Numbered from the stretch's first letter, positions 1 to 10,639 are shown. The stretch is DNA of 64,000 nt from Pyropia yezoensis (GCA_009829735.1 CM020618.1:23421346-23485345), one strand, 5' to 3'. The notes: a model not told the origin generated them from the sequence alone. Made by a program: numbers and translations.

Positions 1-88
1 CCTAGCGACCTGCTCCTTCTGTCTGGGGCTACGGGACCTCATCCCGGCTGCCTATGCGGCGGACGCCCGCGTGGGAGTGTTGGGATAG
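1..88 (+). CDS. 3' tail of an upstream copia polyprotein
   Basis: These bases are identical to 5011-5098 and 10021-10108 and encode the last residues of the polyprotein up to its TAG stop. They show that at least one more unit lies to the left of the window. Confidence 0.9.
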   Translation, partial: LATCSFCLGLRDLIPAAYAADARVGVLG

Positions 89-444
89 GGGGTTGCATTT
101 GGACGCACCCCCTCCCATCGCAACCCCGAATTGGACTCCCCAATGATCTAAGGGGCCGCGACCGTTCCGGGCGACCCAGCCACTCGGCACCCAATTTGGA
201 TGACGGGTGAGGCGGGGGACTGAACGGTGAGTCGGCCCGCTGGTGCCCGTGCGTTGGCAGCGGGACCGGGGAGGACGCAAGGGGCGCGGCAGCGGACAAC
301 CTACGTGGGGCCCTGTGCGGGCACCACGACAGGGACAAGGCGTCAACCCGGGAGAGGCGGACAACCGAGGGGACGCGAGGGCACTGCGGGCAAGGCGCAG
401 TGCGTACTACGTGGGGGGAGCCGCACTAGGGGGGGCCCCCGTAG

Positions 445-478
<34 letters not shown>

Positions 479-619
479 GGGAGAGAGGAACCTACATATA
501 CTCTGGCAAGTAGTGCCAAGTGAGGGGACCGGACCAGGGTAGACAACAACATCCTCTTCGCACCGAACCACCGTCGTCACGACCACACACACCCTACACA
601 CACAAACGCTCCCTCAACA
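78..619 (+). repeat. LTR 1 of the copia array
   Basis: The LTR is about 542 bases and begins TGTTG and ends CAACA, the inverted ends typical of copia LTRs. A short purine-rich tract (71-77) precedes it and can serve as the plus-strand primer. It contains a long GA microsatellite (about 443-489) followed by a TATA-like ACATATAC stretch near 493. The polyprotein stop codon of the upstream copy lies a few bases inside this LTR. Confidence 0.88.
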
Positions 620-635
620 GGTTATGGGCCCAGGC
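620..635 (+). promoter_or_regulatory. Primer binding site, initiator tRNA-Met half-tRNA type
   Basis: Directly after the LTR lies GGTTATGGGCCCAGGC. Its reverse complement matches the anticodon stem-loop of eukaryotic initiator tRNA-Met (GCUGGGCCCAUAACC), not the tRNA 3' end. Drosophila copia and yeast Ty5 are known to prime from such a half-tRNA. The same site recurs at 5630-5645. Confidence 0.85.
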
Positions 636-667
636 TGCTACTGAGCGCCATCTTCTTCCCGGGTGCC

Positions 668-3600
668 GTGGGCCACGCCCCGCCCGGCCACTGCCGGCTC
701 CGCCGCATCGCGCGGACCCGCATCATGATGCCGACCCACAGCGGGGCCGAGCCCCTCCCCAAGGTCGAGAAGCTGAACGCTGGCAACCACCTGGCGTGGT
801 TCGCCAACATGGAGCAAATGCTGAAGCTCAAGAACTGCTGGGCGGCCGTGGACGAGGACGCGCCCCCCCGAGTGGTGCGCATCATGCAGGAGGAGGAGCG
901 CATCCCGTCGCGGGCCGAGCTGGAGGCCGTCATTGCGGGAAACCCCACAACGGAGGCAGGGAAGGCGGCCAAGACTAAGGCGCGGGCGCAGCTGGCCACC
1001 CTCGACTGGCAGCGCATGGACGAAGTGGCGATGGCCACGATGCACCTTTACGTCGAGCCTGTCCACCACGTTACTTTCCGCGTCAGCAACACGGCGCGCG
1101 AGGCGTGGGGCAAGCTGAAAGTGGCCTTCCGCTCCCAGAGCATGGCCATGGCGCTTGAGATGCGCCGCCAGCTCACCGGGATTCGCATGAGGGTGGGCGA
1201 ACCCATGCTGGAGTACATCAACCGCGGGACGCTTCTTCAGTACGAGTTGGGGCAGCTTGGCCAGGGGCCTCCCGAGGGCGACCTGGTGGCCGCCATCCTC
1301 GGCGGACTGCCGGCGGCGTATGACACAACAGTGGAGCTGCTGACAGGGCAGGAGACCCTGACGATGGCCAAGGTCACGGACCGCCTTATGGCTGCGGAGG
1401 TGCGGCACAAGGCGCTGCACGGGCCTGGATCGGACAAGGCAGTTGCGTTTGGAGCAATGCCTTCTCCCTCAGCGCCTGTCTACGGAACCAACCGTCGGGA
1501 GACGGAGGTGTGCACGTACTGCGGCTACCCTGGACATGGACACTGGGAGTGCCGCCGACTGGCGCGTGACCAGCAGGCGCAAACGGGCTCCAAGCGTCCC
1601 TTTGAGAGCCCTCCGCAGCAGCATCGCGCAACGGGAAGCCGCAACCGTGGGAGCCGCGGCGGAGCAGCACAGCCTGCTTACCGTCAGCCTTACGGTTCCG
1701 ATAACCGGGGCAACAACCGGCGTGGACCTGGAGCGCCTCCGAACGGGGGCGTGGCCATGGCGGCCGGCACCTCGATGCCGTTCAAGGACGGATGGATAAT
1801 GGACAGTGGCGCATCACACCACATGTCCAGCAAGGCAAGCTTGCTGTCCGGCGTGCACAGCGTCGAGCCGGTAACCATTACCATGGCGAACGGCGTCGAC
1901 TGCGTGGCAGACACTGCTGGCACTGTCACCTTCGACATCGTCTGCGTGGGTGGGGGCGTCATCCCCTTGACTCTCAAAAATGTCTTGGTGGTCGGAGCCC
2001 TCTCGGTCAACCTGTTCTCCATCCCGGCCATCATGCAGAATGGGTTCGAGGCCAACTTTGGGTGCGGCTCCGTGACGGTCACACACAAGGGACGACGTAT
2101 CTATACCGGGCTGTCCCACGGGTCGGTCTTCATTCTGCCTACGGTGCCAACCGGGACGACGGCCGTCGCGGCCGCCGCCATCTCCAATGGCACCTGGCAT
2201 CGACGCTTTGGTCATGTCACTGCGACATCCCTGCAACGGGCGCGCAGGATGGTCTCCGGCTTTGAAGCCTCCCCCAACACCGGGCAGGCAACTGCGCTGT
2301 GCGACCCGTGCGCGCGCGGCAAACAAGTCAGGGCGTCGTTCCCGACCTCGAGGACGGCCACCACTGCGGCGTTGGAGCTCATCCACACCGACGTCTGCGG
2401 TCCCATGCCGGACGCATCGATCGGCGGGGCGCGGTTCTTTGTCACCGTGATGGACGACTACACTGGGTGGAAGTGCGTGTCCCCCATCAACCGCAAGTCA
2501 GACGCGTCGCAAGCGCTGATGTACGTGCTCCTGCAGTGGGAGACCCAGCTCGGTAGCAAGGTTAAGGCTATCCGAAGCGACAACGGGGGTGAGTATCTTT
2601 CCGACATCCTCCAGGGCTGGATGCGGGCCAAGGGCATCAAGCACCAACTCACGGCCCCGTACACCCCCCAGCAGAACGGGGTAGCCGAGAGGTACAACCG
2701 CACCCTGACTGAGCGCGTCGTCACTATGCTCGCCGATGCTGGCCTGCCTAAGGCATACTGGGGGGAGGCCCTGATGACGGCGAAATACGTGCTCAACCGC
2801 ACGCCTCAGGCAGGGGCAACGATGACGCCGTACCAGGCATTCCACGGCTCCAAGCCAGATGCGTCTCATCTGCGTGTATTTGGCTGCCCAGCTTACATCA
2901 TGGTCCCGCGCGAGCACCGTCGTAAGCTGGACAAGCGCAGCGAGCGAGGCATCTTTCTCGGTTACGCGGAGAACGCCAAGACGTACCGTGTCTCCGTGGG
3001 CGGCGCCATCAAGATCAGTCGTGACGTCATCTTCGATGAAGCGGCTCGTCCTGCGGGCGCCGAGACAGAGGACAAGGCCCCGCCCGCGTCCCTGGTCAGC
3101 ATCGACACCGACCCCATGGCGATGCCGCGCGAGCCACACCCAGTCATGCGCGATGAGGTCAACAATGAGGACAACGCGCCGACGATTGACGCCGCGGGCT
3201 CTGCTAGCTCCACTGGGCTGCAGCACGCCATCGCGGCGGCGCGCGCACTCACGGGCCAGGCGGCGGCAACCGGTGCCGACGACTCCGAGGCTGTCTCACC
3301 CGCCGACGCCACCGCGACGATCCCAGCCGGGGAAGCTGCCACGCCCGCCGTGGGAGCTGACTCGGTGGGACCACCCACCGATGAGCGTTCCGCCTCGGCC
3401 AGGTACCTGAGCAGCACCAGGAACCCCCCACAGAGACTCGGGGGGGAGGATGCGCCGGAGGAGTTTGGCCCGACAAGCGGCACAGCGCTAGCCGCACACA
3501 GCGCTGGCAACCCCGACAAGATGACGATGGCCCGTGCCAAGAAGGAGCTGGACTGGCCCGACTTCCACCGAGCGAACATCAAGGAAGTCGACTCCCTGTG

Positions 3601-5098
3601 GCGAAACGGGACGTGGGAGCTGGCCACGCTCCCGCCTGGTGCTGCTGTCCTCCCCACGCAGATTCTCAACGAGAGGAAGCGTGGGGCGCACGGCGAGGTG
3701 GAGCGGCACAAGGGCCGCTTTGTGGTCTGCGGCAACTGGCAGCTCGCCGGCCGCGACTACACGGACACGTGGGCACCAGTCGCCCGGCACACCACGGTGC
3801 GCATGCTGCTTGCGCTGGTGGCCAAGGAGGATATGGTCATGCATCAGCTGGACGTAGAGACCGCCTTCTTGAATGGACCAGTCAGTGAGGAGCTGTACGT
3901 CGAGCAGCCGCGCGGGTACGAGCGCGAGGACCCGAGTAAGGTCTGCCGCCTACGCAAGGCCCTGTACGGCCTCAAGCAGGCGGCACGCGCGTGGTGCGAC
4001 CTGCTGCACGAGGCCTTGTCGGGGATGGGCCTGCAGCGCAGCGAGGCAGACCCATGCCTGTACGTGCGGACAACGGACATGCGCCTCTCGCTCGCTGTCC
4101 TTGTCTACGTGGATGACCTCCTGGTCATGGGAGTTGACCAGAAGGAGACGCTGGAGCTGAAGGAGAGCATCCTCAAGGCTTTCGCTTCGCGCGACACCGG
4201 GGAGCCGACCTACTTCCTTGGGCTCCACATCTGCCGCGACCGCCAGGGAAAGACTCTGATGCTCAGCCAGCAGCAGTACGTCAAGTCCCTGGTAGATCGC
4301 CATCAGCAACAGGACGCGTACCGCGTGCTTCTCCCCATCGCTGTCGATGCGCCACTACGCGGCGCAGGGGTGCCGCTGGATGCGCACGGGATCAAGAGCT
4401 ACCAGGAGCTTTTGGGAGGGCTGCTGTACGTGGCCACGTGCACGAGGCCGGACATCACCTTCGCTGTCGGGAAGCTGGCACGCTTCTCAGCATCACCAAC
4501 GGTGGAGCATGCCAGGGCAGCAACGAGCGTGCTCCGCTTCCTGAAGGGAACGGCGTACCGGGGACTGACTTACGGAGGAGGGGCAGGACTACAGGGCTAC
4601 ACCGACGCCGATTTTGCTGGCGACCTGGACACTCGGCGGTCCACCAGCGGGTACGCCTTTCTGTACAACGGGGCTGCTGTGTCGTGGTGCAGCAAGGTGC
4701 AGGCCACAGTCGCTACCTCGACGATGGAGGCTGAGTACATCGCCGCTGCCGCGGCTGCGCGCGAGGCGCTCTGGCTACGCAAGCTACTGGATGACCTGCG
4801 TCAGGCACCTGGGGCGCCGCAGCTGCTGTGCGACAACCAGGGAGCAATCCGGCTGGCGCAAAGCGCTGGAGGTACGACGCGAAGCAAACACATCGACGTC
4901 GTGTACAACTTCCTGCGGGACCGCATCGCGCGGGCCGAGCTCACCATCGCCTTCGTAGGGACGTCGGGGATGATGGCAGACATCCTCACCAAGCCGCTGG
5001 CCACTACAGCCCTAGCGACCTGCTCCTTCTGTCTGGGGCTACGGGACCTCATCCCGGCTGCCTATGCGGCGGACGCCCGCGTGGGAGTGTTGGGATAG
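668..5098 (+). CDS. Ty1/copia Gag-Pol polyprotein, copy 1
   Basis: This single open frame of 1476 residues has the copia domain order. There is a Gag/UBN2-like region, a CCHC zinc knuckle near residue 282 (CxxCxxxxHxxxxC), an aspartic protease (DSGASHH, about 379), the pre-integrase HxxH region, a DD35E integrase core (D575, D638, E674), a reverse transcriptase with YVDD (about 1147-1150), and a C-terminal RNase H. Integrase before reverse transcriptase separates Ty1/copia from Ty3/gypsy. Gag and Pol are in one frame, as is usual for copia. The true start may be one of the methionines slightly inside the frame. The element looks whole. Confidence 0.95.
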   Translation: MGHAPPGHCRLRRIARTRIMMPTHSGAEPLPKVEKLNAGNHLAWFANMEQMLKLKNCWAAVDEDAPPRVVRIMQEEERIPSRAELEAVIAGNPTTEAGKAAKTKARAQLATLDWQRMDEVAMATMHLYVEPVHHVTFRVSNTAREAWGKLKVAFRSQSMAMALEMRRQLTGIRMRVGEPMLEYINRGTLLQYELGQLGQGPPEGDLVAAILGGLPAAYDTTVELLTGQETLTMAKVTDRLMAAEVRHKALHGPGSDKAVAFGAMPSPSAPVYGTNRRETEVCTYCGYPGHGHWECRRLARDQQAQTGSKRPFESPPQQHRATGSRNRGSRGGAAQPAYRQPYGSDNRGNNRRGPGAPPNGGVAMAAGTSMPFKDGWIMDSGASHHMSSKASLLSGVHSVEPVTITMANGVDCVADTAGTVTFDIVCVGGGVIPLTLKNVLVVGALSVNLFSIPAIMQNGFEANFGCGSVTVTHKGRRIYTGLSHGSVFILPTVPTGTTAVAAAAISNGTWHRRFGHVTATSLQRARRMVSGFEASPNTGQATALCDPCARGKQVRASFPTSRTATTAALELIHTDVCGPMPDASIGGARFFVTVMDDYTGWKCVSPINRKSDASQALMYVLLQWETQLGSKVKAIRSDNGGEYLSDILQGWMRAKGIKHQLTAPYTPQQNGVAERYNRTLTERVVTMLADAGLPKAYWGEALMTAKYVLNRTPQAGATMTPYQAFHGSKPDASHLRVFGCPAYIMVPREHRRKLDKRSERGIFLGYAENAKTYRVSVGGAIKISRDVIFDEAARPAGAETEDKAPPASLVSIDTDPMAMPREPHPVMRDEVNNEDNAPTIDAAGSASSTGLQHAIAAARALTGQAAATGADDSEAVSPADATATIPAGEAATPAVGADSVGPPTDERSASARYLSSTRNPPQRLGGEDAPEEFGPTSGTALAAHSAGNPDKMTMARAKKELDWPDFHRANIKEVDSLWRNGTWELATLPPGAAVLPTQILNERKRGAHGEVERHKGRFVVCGNWQLAGRDYTDTWAPVARHTTVRMLLALVAKEDMVMHQLDVETAFLNGPVSEELYVEQPRGYEREDPSKVCRLRKALYGLKQAARAWCDLLHEALSGMGLQRSEADPCLYVRTTDMRLSLAVLVYVDDLLVMGVDQKETLELKESILKAFASRDTGEPTYFLGLHICRDRQGKTLMLSQQQYVKSLVDRHQQQDAYRVLLPIAVDAPLRGAGVPLDAHGIKSYQELLGGLLYVATCTRPDITFAVGKLARFSASPTVEHARAATSVLRFLKGTAYRGLTYGGGAGLQGYTDADFAGDLDTRRSTSGYAFLYNGAAVSWCSKVQATVATSTMEAEYIAAAAAAREALWLRKLLDDLRQAPGAPQLLCDNQGAIRLAQSAGGTTRSKHIDVVYNFLRDRIARAELTIAFVGTSGMMADILTKPLATTALATCSFCLGLRDLIPAAYAADARVGVLG

Positions 5099-5454
5099 GG
5101 GGTTGCATTTGGACGCACCCCCTCCCATCGCAACCCCGAATTGGACTCCCCAATGATCTAAGGGGCCGCGACCGTTCCGGGCGACCCAGCCACTCGGCAC
5201 CCAATTTGGATGACGGGTGAGGCGGGGGACTGAACGGTGAGTCGGCCCGCTGGTGCCCGTGCGTTGGCAGCGGGACCGGGGAGGACGCAAGGGGCGCGGC
5301 AGCGGACAACCTACGTGGGGCCCTGTGCGGGCACCACGACAGGGACAAGGCGTCAACCCGGGAGAGGCGGACAACCGAGGGGACGCGAGGGCACTGCGGG
5401 CAAGGCGCAGTGCGTACTACGTGGGGGGAGCCGCACTAGGGGGGGCCCCCGTAG

Positions 5455-5488
<34 letters not shown>

Positions 5489-5629
5489 GGGAGAGAGGAA
5501 CCTACATATACTCTGGCAAGTAGTGCCAAGTGAGGGGACCGGACCAGGGTAGACAACAACATCCTCTTCGCACCGAACCACCGTCGTCACGACCACACAC
5601 ACCCTACACACACAAACGCTCCCTCAACA
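5088..5629 (+). repeat. LTR 2 of the copia array (shared by two units)
   Basis: This is the same 542-base LTR, placed exactly 5010 bases after the first. It is at once the 3' LTR of the first full unit and the 5' LTR of the second, which makes the array a shared-LTR tandem rather than two independent insertions. Confidence 0.88.
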
Positions 5630-5645
5630 GGTTATGGGCCCAGGC
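5630..5645 (+). promoter_or_regulatory. Primer binding site of the second unit
   Basis: This is the identical copy of the half-tRNA-Met primer site, immediately 3' of the second LTR. Confidence 0.85.
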
Positions 5646-5677
5646 TGCTACTGAGCGCCATCTTCTTCCCGGGTGCC

Positions 5678-8600
5678 GTGGGCCACGCCCCGCCCGGCCA
5701 CTGCCGGCTCCGCCGCATCGCGCGGACCCGCATCATGATGCCGACCCACAGCGGGGCCGAGCCCCTCCCCAAGGTCGAGAAGCTGAACGCTGGCAACCAC
5801 CTGGCGTGGTTCGCCAACATGGAGCAAATGCTGAAGCTCAAGAACTGCTGGGCGGCCGTGGACGAGGACGCGCCCCCCCGAGTGGTGCGCATCATGCAGG
5901 AGGAGGAGCGCATCCCGTCGCGGGCCGAGCTGGAGGCCGTCATTGCGGGAAACCCCACAACGGAGGCAGGGAAGGCGGCCAAGACTAAGGCGCGGGCGCA
6001 GCTGGCCACCCTCGACTGGCAGCGCATGGACGAAGTGGCGATGGCCACGATGCACCTTTACGTCGAGCCTGTCCACCACGTTACTTTCCGCGTCAGCAAC
6101 ACGGCGCGCGAGGCGTGGGGCAAGCTGAAAGTGGCCTTCCGCTCCCAGAGCATGGCCATGGCGCTTGAGATGCGCCGCCAGCTCACCGGGATTCGCATGA
6201 GGGTGGGCGAACCCATGCTGGAGTACATCAACCGCGGGACGCTTCTTCAGTACGAGTTGGGGCAGCTTGGCCAGGGGCCTCCCGAGGGCGACCTGGTGGC
6301 CGCCATCCTCGGCGGACTGCCGGCGGCGTATGACACAACAGTGGAGCTGCTGACAGGGCAGGAGACCCTGACGATGGCCAAGGTCACGGACCGCCTTATG
6401 GCTGCGGAGGTGCGGCACAAGGCGCTGCACGGGCCTGGATCGGACAAGGCAGTTGCGTTTGGAGCAATGCCTTCTCCCTCAGCGCCTGTCTACGGAACCA
6501 ACCGTCGGGAGACGGAGGTGTGCACGTACTGCGGCTACCCTGGACATGGACACTGGGAGTGCCGCCGACTGGCGCGTGACCAGCAGGCGCAAACGGGCTC
6601 CAAGCGTCCCTTTGAGAGCCCTCCGCAGCAGCATCGCGCAACGGGAAGCCGCAACCGTGGGAGCCGCGGCGGAGCAGCACAGCCTGCTTACCGTCAGCCT
6701 TACGGTTCCGATAACCGGGGCAACAACCGGCGTGGACCTGGAGCGCCTCCGAACGGGGGCGTGGCCATGGCGGCCGGCACCTCGATGCCGTTCAAGGACG
6801 GATGGATAATGGACAGTGGCGCATCACACCACATGTCCAGCAAGGCAAGCTTGCTGTCCGGCGTGCACAGCGTCGAGCCGGTAACCATTACCATGGCGAA
6901 CGGCGTCGACTGCGTGGCAGACACTGCTGGCACTGTCACCTTCGACATCGTCTGCGTGGGTGGGGGCGTCATCCCCTTGACTCTCAAAAATGTCTTGGTG
7001 GTCGGAGCCCTCTCGGTCAACCTGTTCTCCATCCCGGCCATCATGCAGAATGGGTTCGAGGCCAACTTTGGGTGCGGCTCCGTGACGGTCACACACAAGG
7101 GACGACGTATCTATACCGGGCTGTCCCACGGGTCGGTCTTCATTCTGCCTACGGTGCCAACCGGGACGACGGCCGTCGCGGCCGCCGCCATCTCCAATGG
7201 CACCTGGCATCGACGCTTTGGTCATGTCACTGCGACATCCCTGCAACGGGCGCGCAGGATGGTCTCCGGCTTTGAAGCCTCCCCCAACACCGGGCAGGCA
7301 ACTGCGCTGTGCGACCCGTGCGCGCGCGGCAAACAAGTCAGGGCGTCGTTCCCGACCTCGAGGACGGCCACCACTGCGGCGTTGGAGCTCATCCACACCG
7401 ACGTCTGCGGTCCCATGCCGGACGCATCGATCGGCGGGGCGCGGTTCTTTGTCACCGTGATGGACGACTACACTGGGTGGAAGTGCGTGTCCCCCATCAA
7501 CCGCAAGTCAGACGCGTCGCAAGCGCTGATGTACGTGCTCCTGCAGTGGGAGACCCAGCTCGGTAGCAAGGTTAAGGCTATCCGAAGCGACAACGGGGGT
7601 GAGTATCTTTCCGACATCCTCCAGGGCTGGATGCGGGCCAAGGGCATCAAGCACCAACTCACGGCCCCGTACACCCCCCAGCAGAACGGGGTAGCCGAGA
7701 GGTACAACCGCACCCTGACTGAGCGCGTCGTCACTATGCTCGCCGATGCTGGCCTGCCTAAGGCATACTGGGGGGAGGCCCTGATGACGGCGAAATACGT
7801 GCTCAACCGCACGCCTCAGGCAGGGGCAACGATGACGCCGTACCAGGCATTCCACGGCTCCAAGCCAGATGCGTCTCATCTGCGTGTATTTGGCTGCCCA
7901 GCTTACATCATGGTCCCGCGCGAGCACCGTCGTAAGCTGGACAAGCGCAGCGAGCGAGGCATCTTTCTCGGTTACGCGGAGAACGCCAAGACGTACCGTG
8001 TCTCCGTGGGCGGCGCCATCAAGATCAGTCGTGACGTCATCTTCGATGAAGCGGCTCGTCCTGCGGGCGCCGAGACAGAGGACAAGGCCCCGCCCGCGTC
8101 CCTGGTCAGCATCGACACCGACCCCATGGCGATGCCGCGCGAGCCACACCCAGTCATGCGCGATGAGGTCAACAATGAGGACAACGCGCCGACGATTGAC
8201 GCCGCGGGCTCTGCTAGCTCCACTGGGCTGCAGCACGCCATCGCGGCGGCGCGCGCACTCACGGGCCAGGCGGCGGCAACCGGTGCCGACGACTCCGAGG
8301 CTGTCTCACCCGCCGACGCCACCGCGACGATCCCAGCCGGGGAAGCTGCCACGCCCGCCGTGGGAGCTGACTCGGTGGGACCACCCACCGATGAGCGTTC
8401 CGCCTCGGCCAGGTACCTGAGCAGCACCAGGAACCCCCCACAGAGACTCGGGGGGGAGGATGCGCCGGAGGAGTTTGGCCCGACAAGCGGCACAGCGCTA
8501 GCCGCACACAGCGCTGGCAACCCCGACAAGATGACGATGGCCCGTGCCAAGAAGGAGCTGGACTGGCCCGACTTCCACCGAGCGAACATCAAGGAAGTCG

Positions 8601-10108
8601 ACTCCCTGTGGCGAAACGGGACGTGGGAGCTGGCCACGCTCCCGCCTGGTGCTGCTGTCCTCCCCACGCAGATTCTCAACGAGAGGAAGCGTGGGGCGCA
8701 CGGCGAGGTGGAGCGGCACAAGGGCCGCTTTGTGGTCTGCGGCAACTGGCAGCTCGCCGGCCGCGACTACACGGACACGTGGGCACCAGTCGCCCGGCAC
8801 ACCACGGTGCGCATGCTGCTTGCGCTGGTGGCCAAGGAGGATATGGTCATGCATCAGCTGGACGTAGAGACCGCCTTCTTGAATGGACCAGTCAGTGAGG
8901 AGCTGTACGTCGAGCAGCCGCGCGGGTACGAGCGCGAGGACCCGAGTAAGGTCTGCCGCCTACGCAAGGCCCTGTACGGCCTCAAGCAGGCGGCACGCGC
9001 GTGGTGCGACCTGCTGCACGAGGCCTTGTCGGGGATGGGCCTGCAGCGCAGCGAGGCAGACCCATGCCTGTACGTGCGGACAACGGACATGCGCCTCTCG
9101 CTCGCTGTCCTTGTCTACGTGGATGACCTCCTGGTCATGGGAGTTGACCAGAAGGAGACGCTGGAGCTGAAGGAGAGCATCCTCAAGGCTTTCGCTTCGC
9201 GCGACACCGGGGAGCCGACCTACTTCCTTGGGCTCCACATCTGCCGCGACCGCCAGGGAAAGACTCTGATGCTCAGCCAGCAGCAGTACGTCAAGTCCCT
9301 GGTAGATCGCCATCAGCAACAGGACGCGTACCGCGTGCTTCTCCCCATCGCTGTCGATGCGCCACTACGCGGCGCAGGGGTGCCGCTGGATGCGCACGGG
9401 ATCAAGAGCTACCAGGAGCTTTTGGGAGGGCTGCTGTACGTGGCCACGTGCACGAGGCCGGACATCACCTTCGCTGTCGGGAAGCTGGCACGCTTCTCAG
9501 CATCACCAACGGTGGAGCATGCCAGGGCAGCAACGAGCGTGCTCCGCTTCCTGAAGGGAACGGCGTACCGGGGACTGACTTACGGAGGAGGGGCAGGACT
9601 ACAGGGCTACACCGACGCCGATTTTGCTGGCGACCTGGACACTCGGCGGTCCACCAGCGGGTACGCCTTTCTGTACAACGGGGCTGCTGTGTCGTGGTGC
9701 AGCAAGGTGCAGGCCACAGTCGCTACCTCGACGATGGAGGCTGAGTACATCGCCGCTGCCGCGGCTGCGCGCGAGGCGCTCTGGCTACGCAAGCTACTGG
9801 ATGACCTGCGTCAGGCACCTGGGGCGCCGCAGCTGCTGTGCGACAACCAGGGAGCAATCCGGCTGGCGCAAAGCGCTGGAGGTACGACGCGAAGCAAACA
9901 CATCGACGTCGTGTACAACTTCCTGCGGGACCGCATCGCGCGGGCCGAGCTCACCATCGCCTTCGTAGGGACGTCGGGGATGATGGCAGACATCCTCACC
10001 AAGCCGCTGGCCACTACAGCCCTAGCGACCTGCTCCTTCTGTCTGGGGCTACGGGACCTCATCCCGGCTGCCTATGCGGCGGACGCCCGCGTGGGAGTGT
10101 TGGGATAG
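5678..10108 (+). CDS. Ty1/copia Gag-Pol polyprotein, copy 2
   Basis: This is the second 1476-residue Gag-protease-integrase-reverse transcriptase-RNase H polyprotein, shifted by exactly 5010 bases and with the same translated sequence as copy 1. The identity over the whole frame means the copies separated very recently or are kept identical by recombination, or that the assembly repeated one unit. It looks whole. Confidence 0.95.
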   Translation: MGHAPPGHCRLRRIARTRIMMPTHSGAEPLPKVEKLNAGNHLAWFANMEQMLKLKNCWAAVDEDAPPRVVRIMQEEERIPSRAELEAVIAGNPTTEAGKAAKTKARAQLATLDWQRMDEVAMATMHLYVEPVHHVTFRVSNTAREAWGKLKVAFRSQSMAMALEMRRQLTGIRMRVGEPMLEYINRGTLLQYELGQLGQGPPEGDLVAAILGGLPAAYDTTVELLTGQETLTMAKVTDRLMAAEVRHKALHGPGSDKAVAFGAMPSPSAPVYGTNRRETEVCTYCGYPGHGHWECRRLARDQQAQTGSKRPFESPPQQHRATGSRNRGSRGGAAQPAYRQPYGSDNRGNNRRGPGAPPNGGVAMAAGTSMPFKDGWIMDSGASHHMSSKASLLSGVHSVEPVTITMANGVDCVADTAGTVTFDIVCVGGGVIPLTLKNVLVVGALSVNLFSIPAIMQNGFEANFGCGSVTVTHKGRRIYTGLSHGSVFILPTVPTGTTAVAAAAISNGTWHRRFGHVTATSLQRARRMVSGFEASPNTGQATALCDPCARGKQVRASFPTSRTATTAALELIHTDVCGPMPDASIGGARFFVTVMDDYTGWKCVSPINRKSDASQALMYVLLQWETQLGSKVKAIRSDNGGEYLSDILQGWMRAKGIKHQLTAPYTPQQNGVAERYNRTLTERVVTMLADAGLPKAYWGEALMTAKYVLNRTPQAGATMTPYQAFHGSKPDASHLRVFGCPAYIMVPREHRRKLDKRSERGIFLGYAENAKTYRVSVGGAIKISRDVIFDEAARPAGAETEDKAPPASLVSIDTDPMAMPREPHPVMRDEVNNEDNAPTIDAAGSASSTGLQHAIAAARALTGQAAATGADDSEAVSPADATATIPAGEAATPAVGADSVGPPTDERSASARYLSSTRNPPQRLGGEDAPEEFGPTSGTALAAHSAGNPDKMTMARAKKELDWPDFHRANIKEVDSLWRNGTWELATLPPGAAVLPTQILNERKRGAHGEVERHKGRFVVCGNWQLAGRDYTDTWAPVARHTTVRMLLALVAKEDMVMHQLDVETAFLNGPVSEELYVEQPRGYEREDPSKVCRLRKALYGLKQAARAWCDLLHEALSGMGLQRSEADPCLYVRTTDMRLSLAVLVYVDDLLVMGVDQKETLELKESILKAFASRDTGEPTYFLGLHICRDRQGKTLMLSQQQYVKSLVDRHQQQDAYRVLLPIAVDAPLRGAGVPLDAHGIKSYQELLGGLLYVATCTRPDITFAVGKLARFSASPTVEHARAATSVLRFLKGTAYRGLTYGGGAGLQGYTDADFAGDLDTRRSTSGYAFLYNGAAVSWCSKVQATVATSTMEAEYIAAAAAAREALWLRKLLDDLRQAPGAPQLLCDNQGAIRLAQSAGGTTRSKHIDVVYNFLRDRIARAELTIAFVGTSGMMADILTKPLATTALATCSFCLGLRDLIPAAYAADARVGVLG

Positions 10109-10464
10109 GGGGTTGCATTTGGACGCACCCCCTCCCATCGCAACCCCGAATTGGACTCCCCAATGATCTAAGGGGCCGCGACCGTTCCGGGCGACCCAGC
10201 CACTCGGCACCCAATTTGGATGACGGGTGAGGCGGGGGACTGAACGGTGAGTCGGCCCGCTGGTGCCCGTGCGTTGGCAGCGGGACCGGGGAGGACGCAA
10301 GGGGCGCGGCAGCGGACAACCTACGTGGGGCCCTGTGCGGGCACCACGACAGGGACAAGGCGTCAACCCGGGAGAGGCGGACAACCGAGGGGACGCGAGG
10401 GCACTGCGGGCAAGGCGCAGTGCGTACTACGTGGGGGGAGCCGCACTAGGGGGGGCCCCCGTAG

Positions 10465-10498
<34 letters not shown>

Positions 10499-10639
10499 GG
10501 GAGAGAGGAACCTACATATACTCTGGCAAGTAGTGCCAAGTGAGGGGACCGGACCAGGGTAGACAACAACATCCTCTTCGCACCGAACCACCGTCGTCAC
10601 GACCACACACACCCTACACACACACACGCTCCCTCAACG
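10098..10639 (+). repeat. LTR 3, right end of the copia array
   Basis: This is the third LTR copy. It matches the other two except for a very few bases near its right end, after which the sequence becomes unique, so this marks the right boundary of the array. Confidence 0.85.

Larger units (their letters stand above)
1..10639 (+). mobile_element. Tandem array of Ty1/copia LTR retrotransposons sharing LTRs
   Basis: The sequence repeats with an exact period of 5010 bases: the first bases of the window recur at 5011 and at 10021. The order is tail of an upstream copy, LTR, internal region, LTR, internal region, LTR, so neighbouring copies share an LTR instead of each having two. Both full units look whole and encode the same 1476-residue polyprotein. 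LTRs of the three positions are almost identical, which implies very recent activity or recent recombination. The left end lies outside the window, so no target-site duplication can be tested. Such arrays are known to arise by recombination between LTRs or between a circular copy and an integrated one; a repeat-assembly artefact is also possible. Confidence 0.93.
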
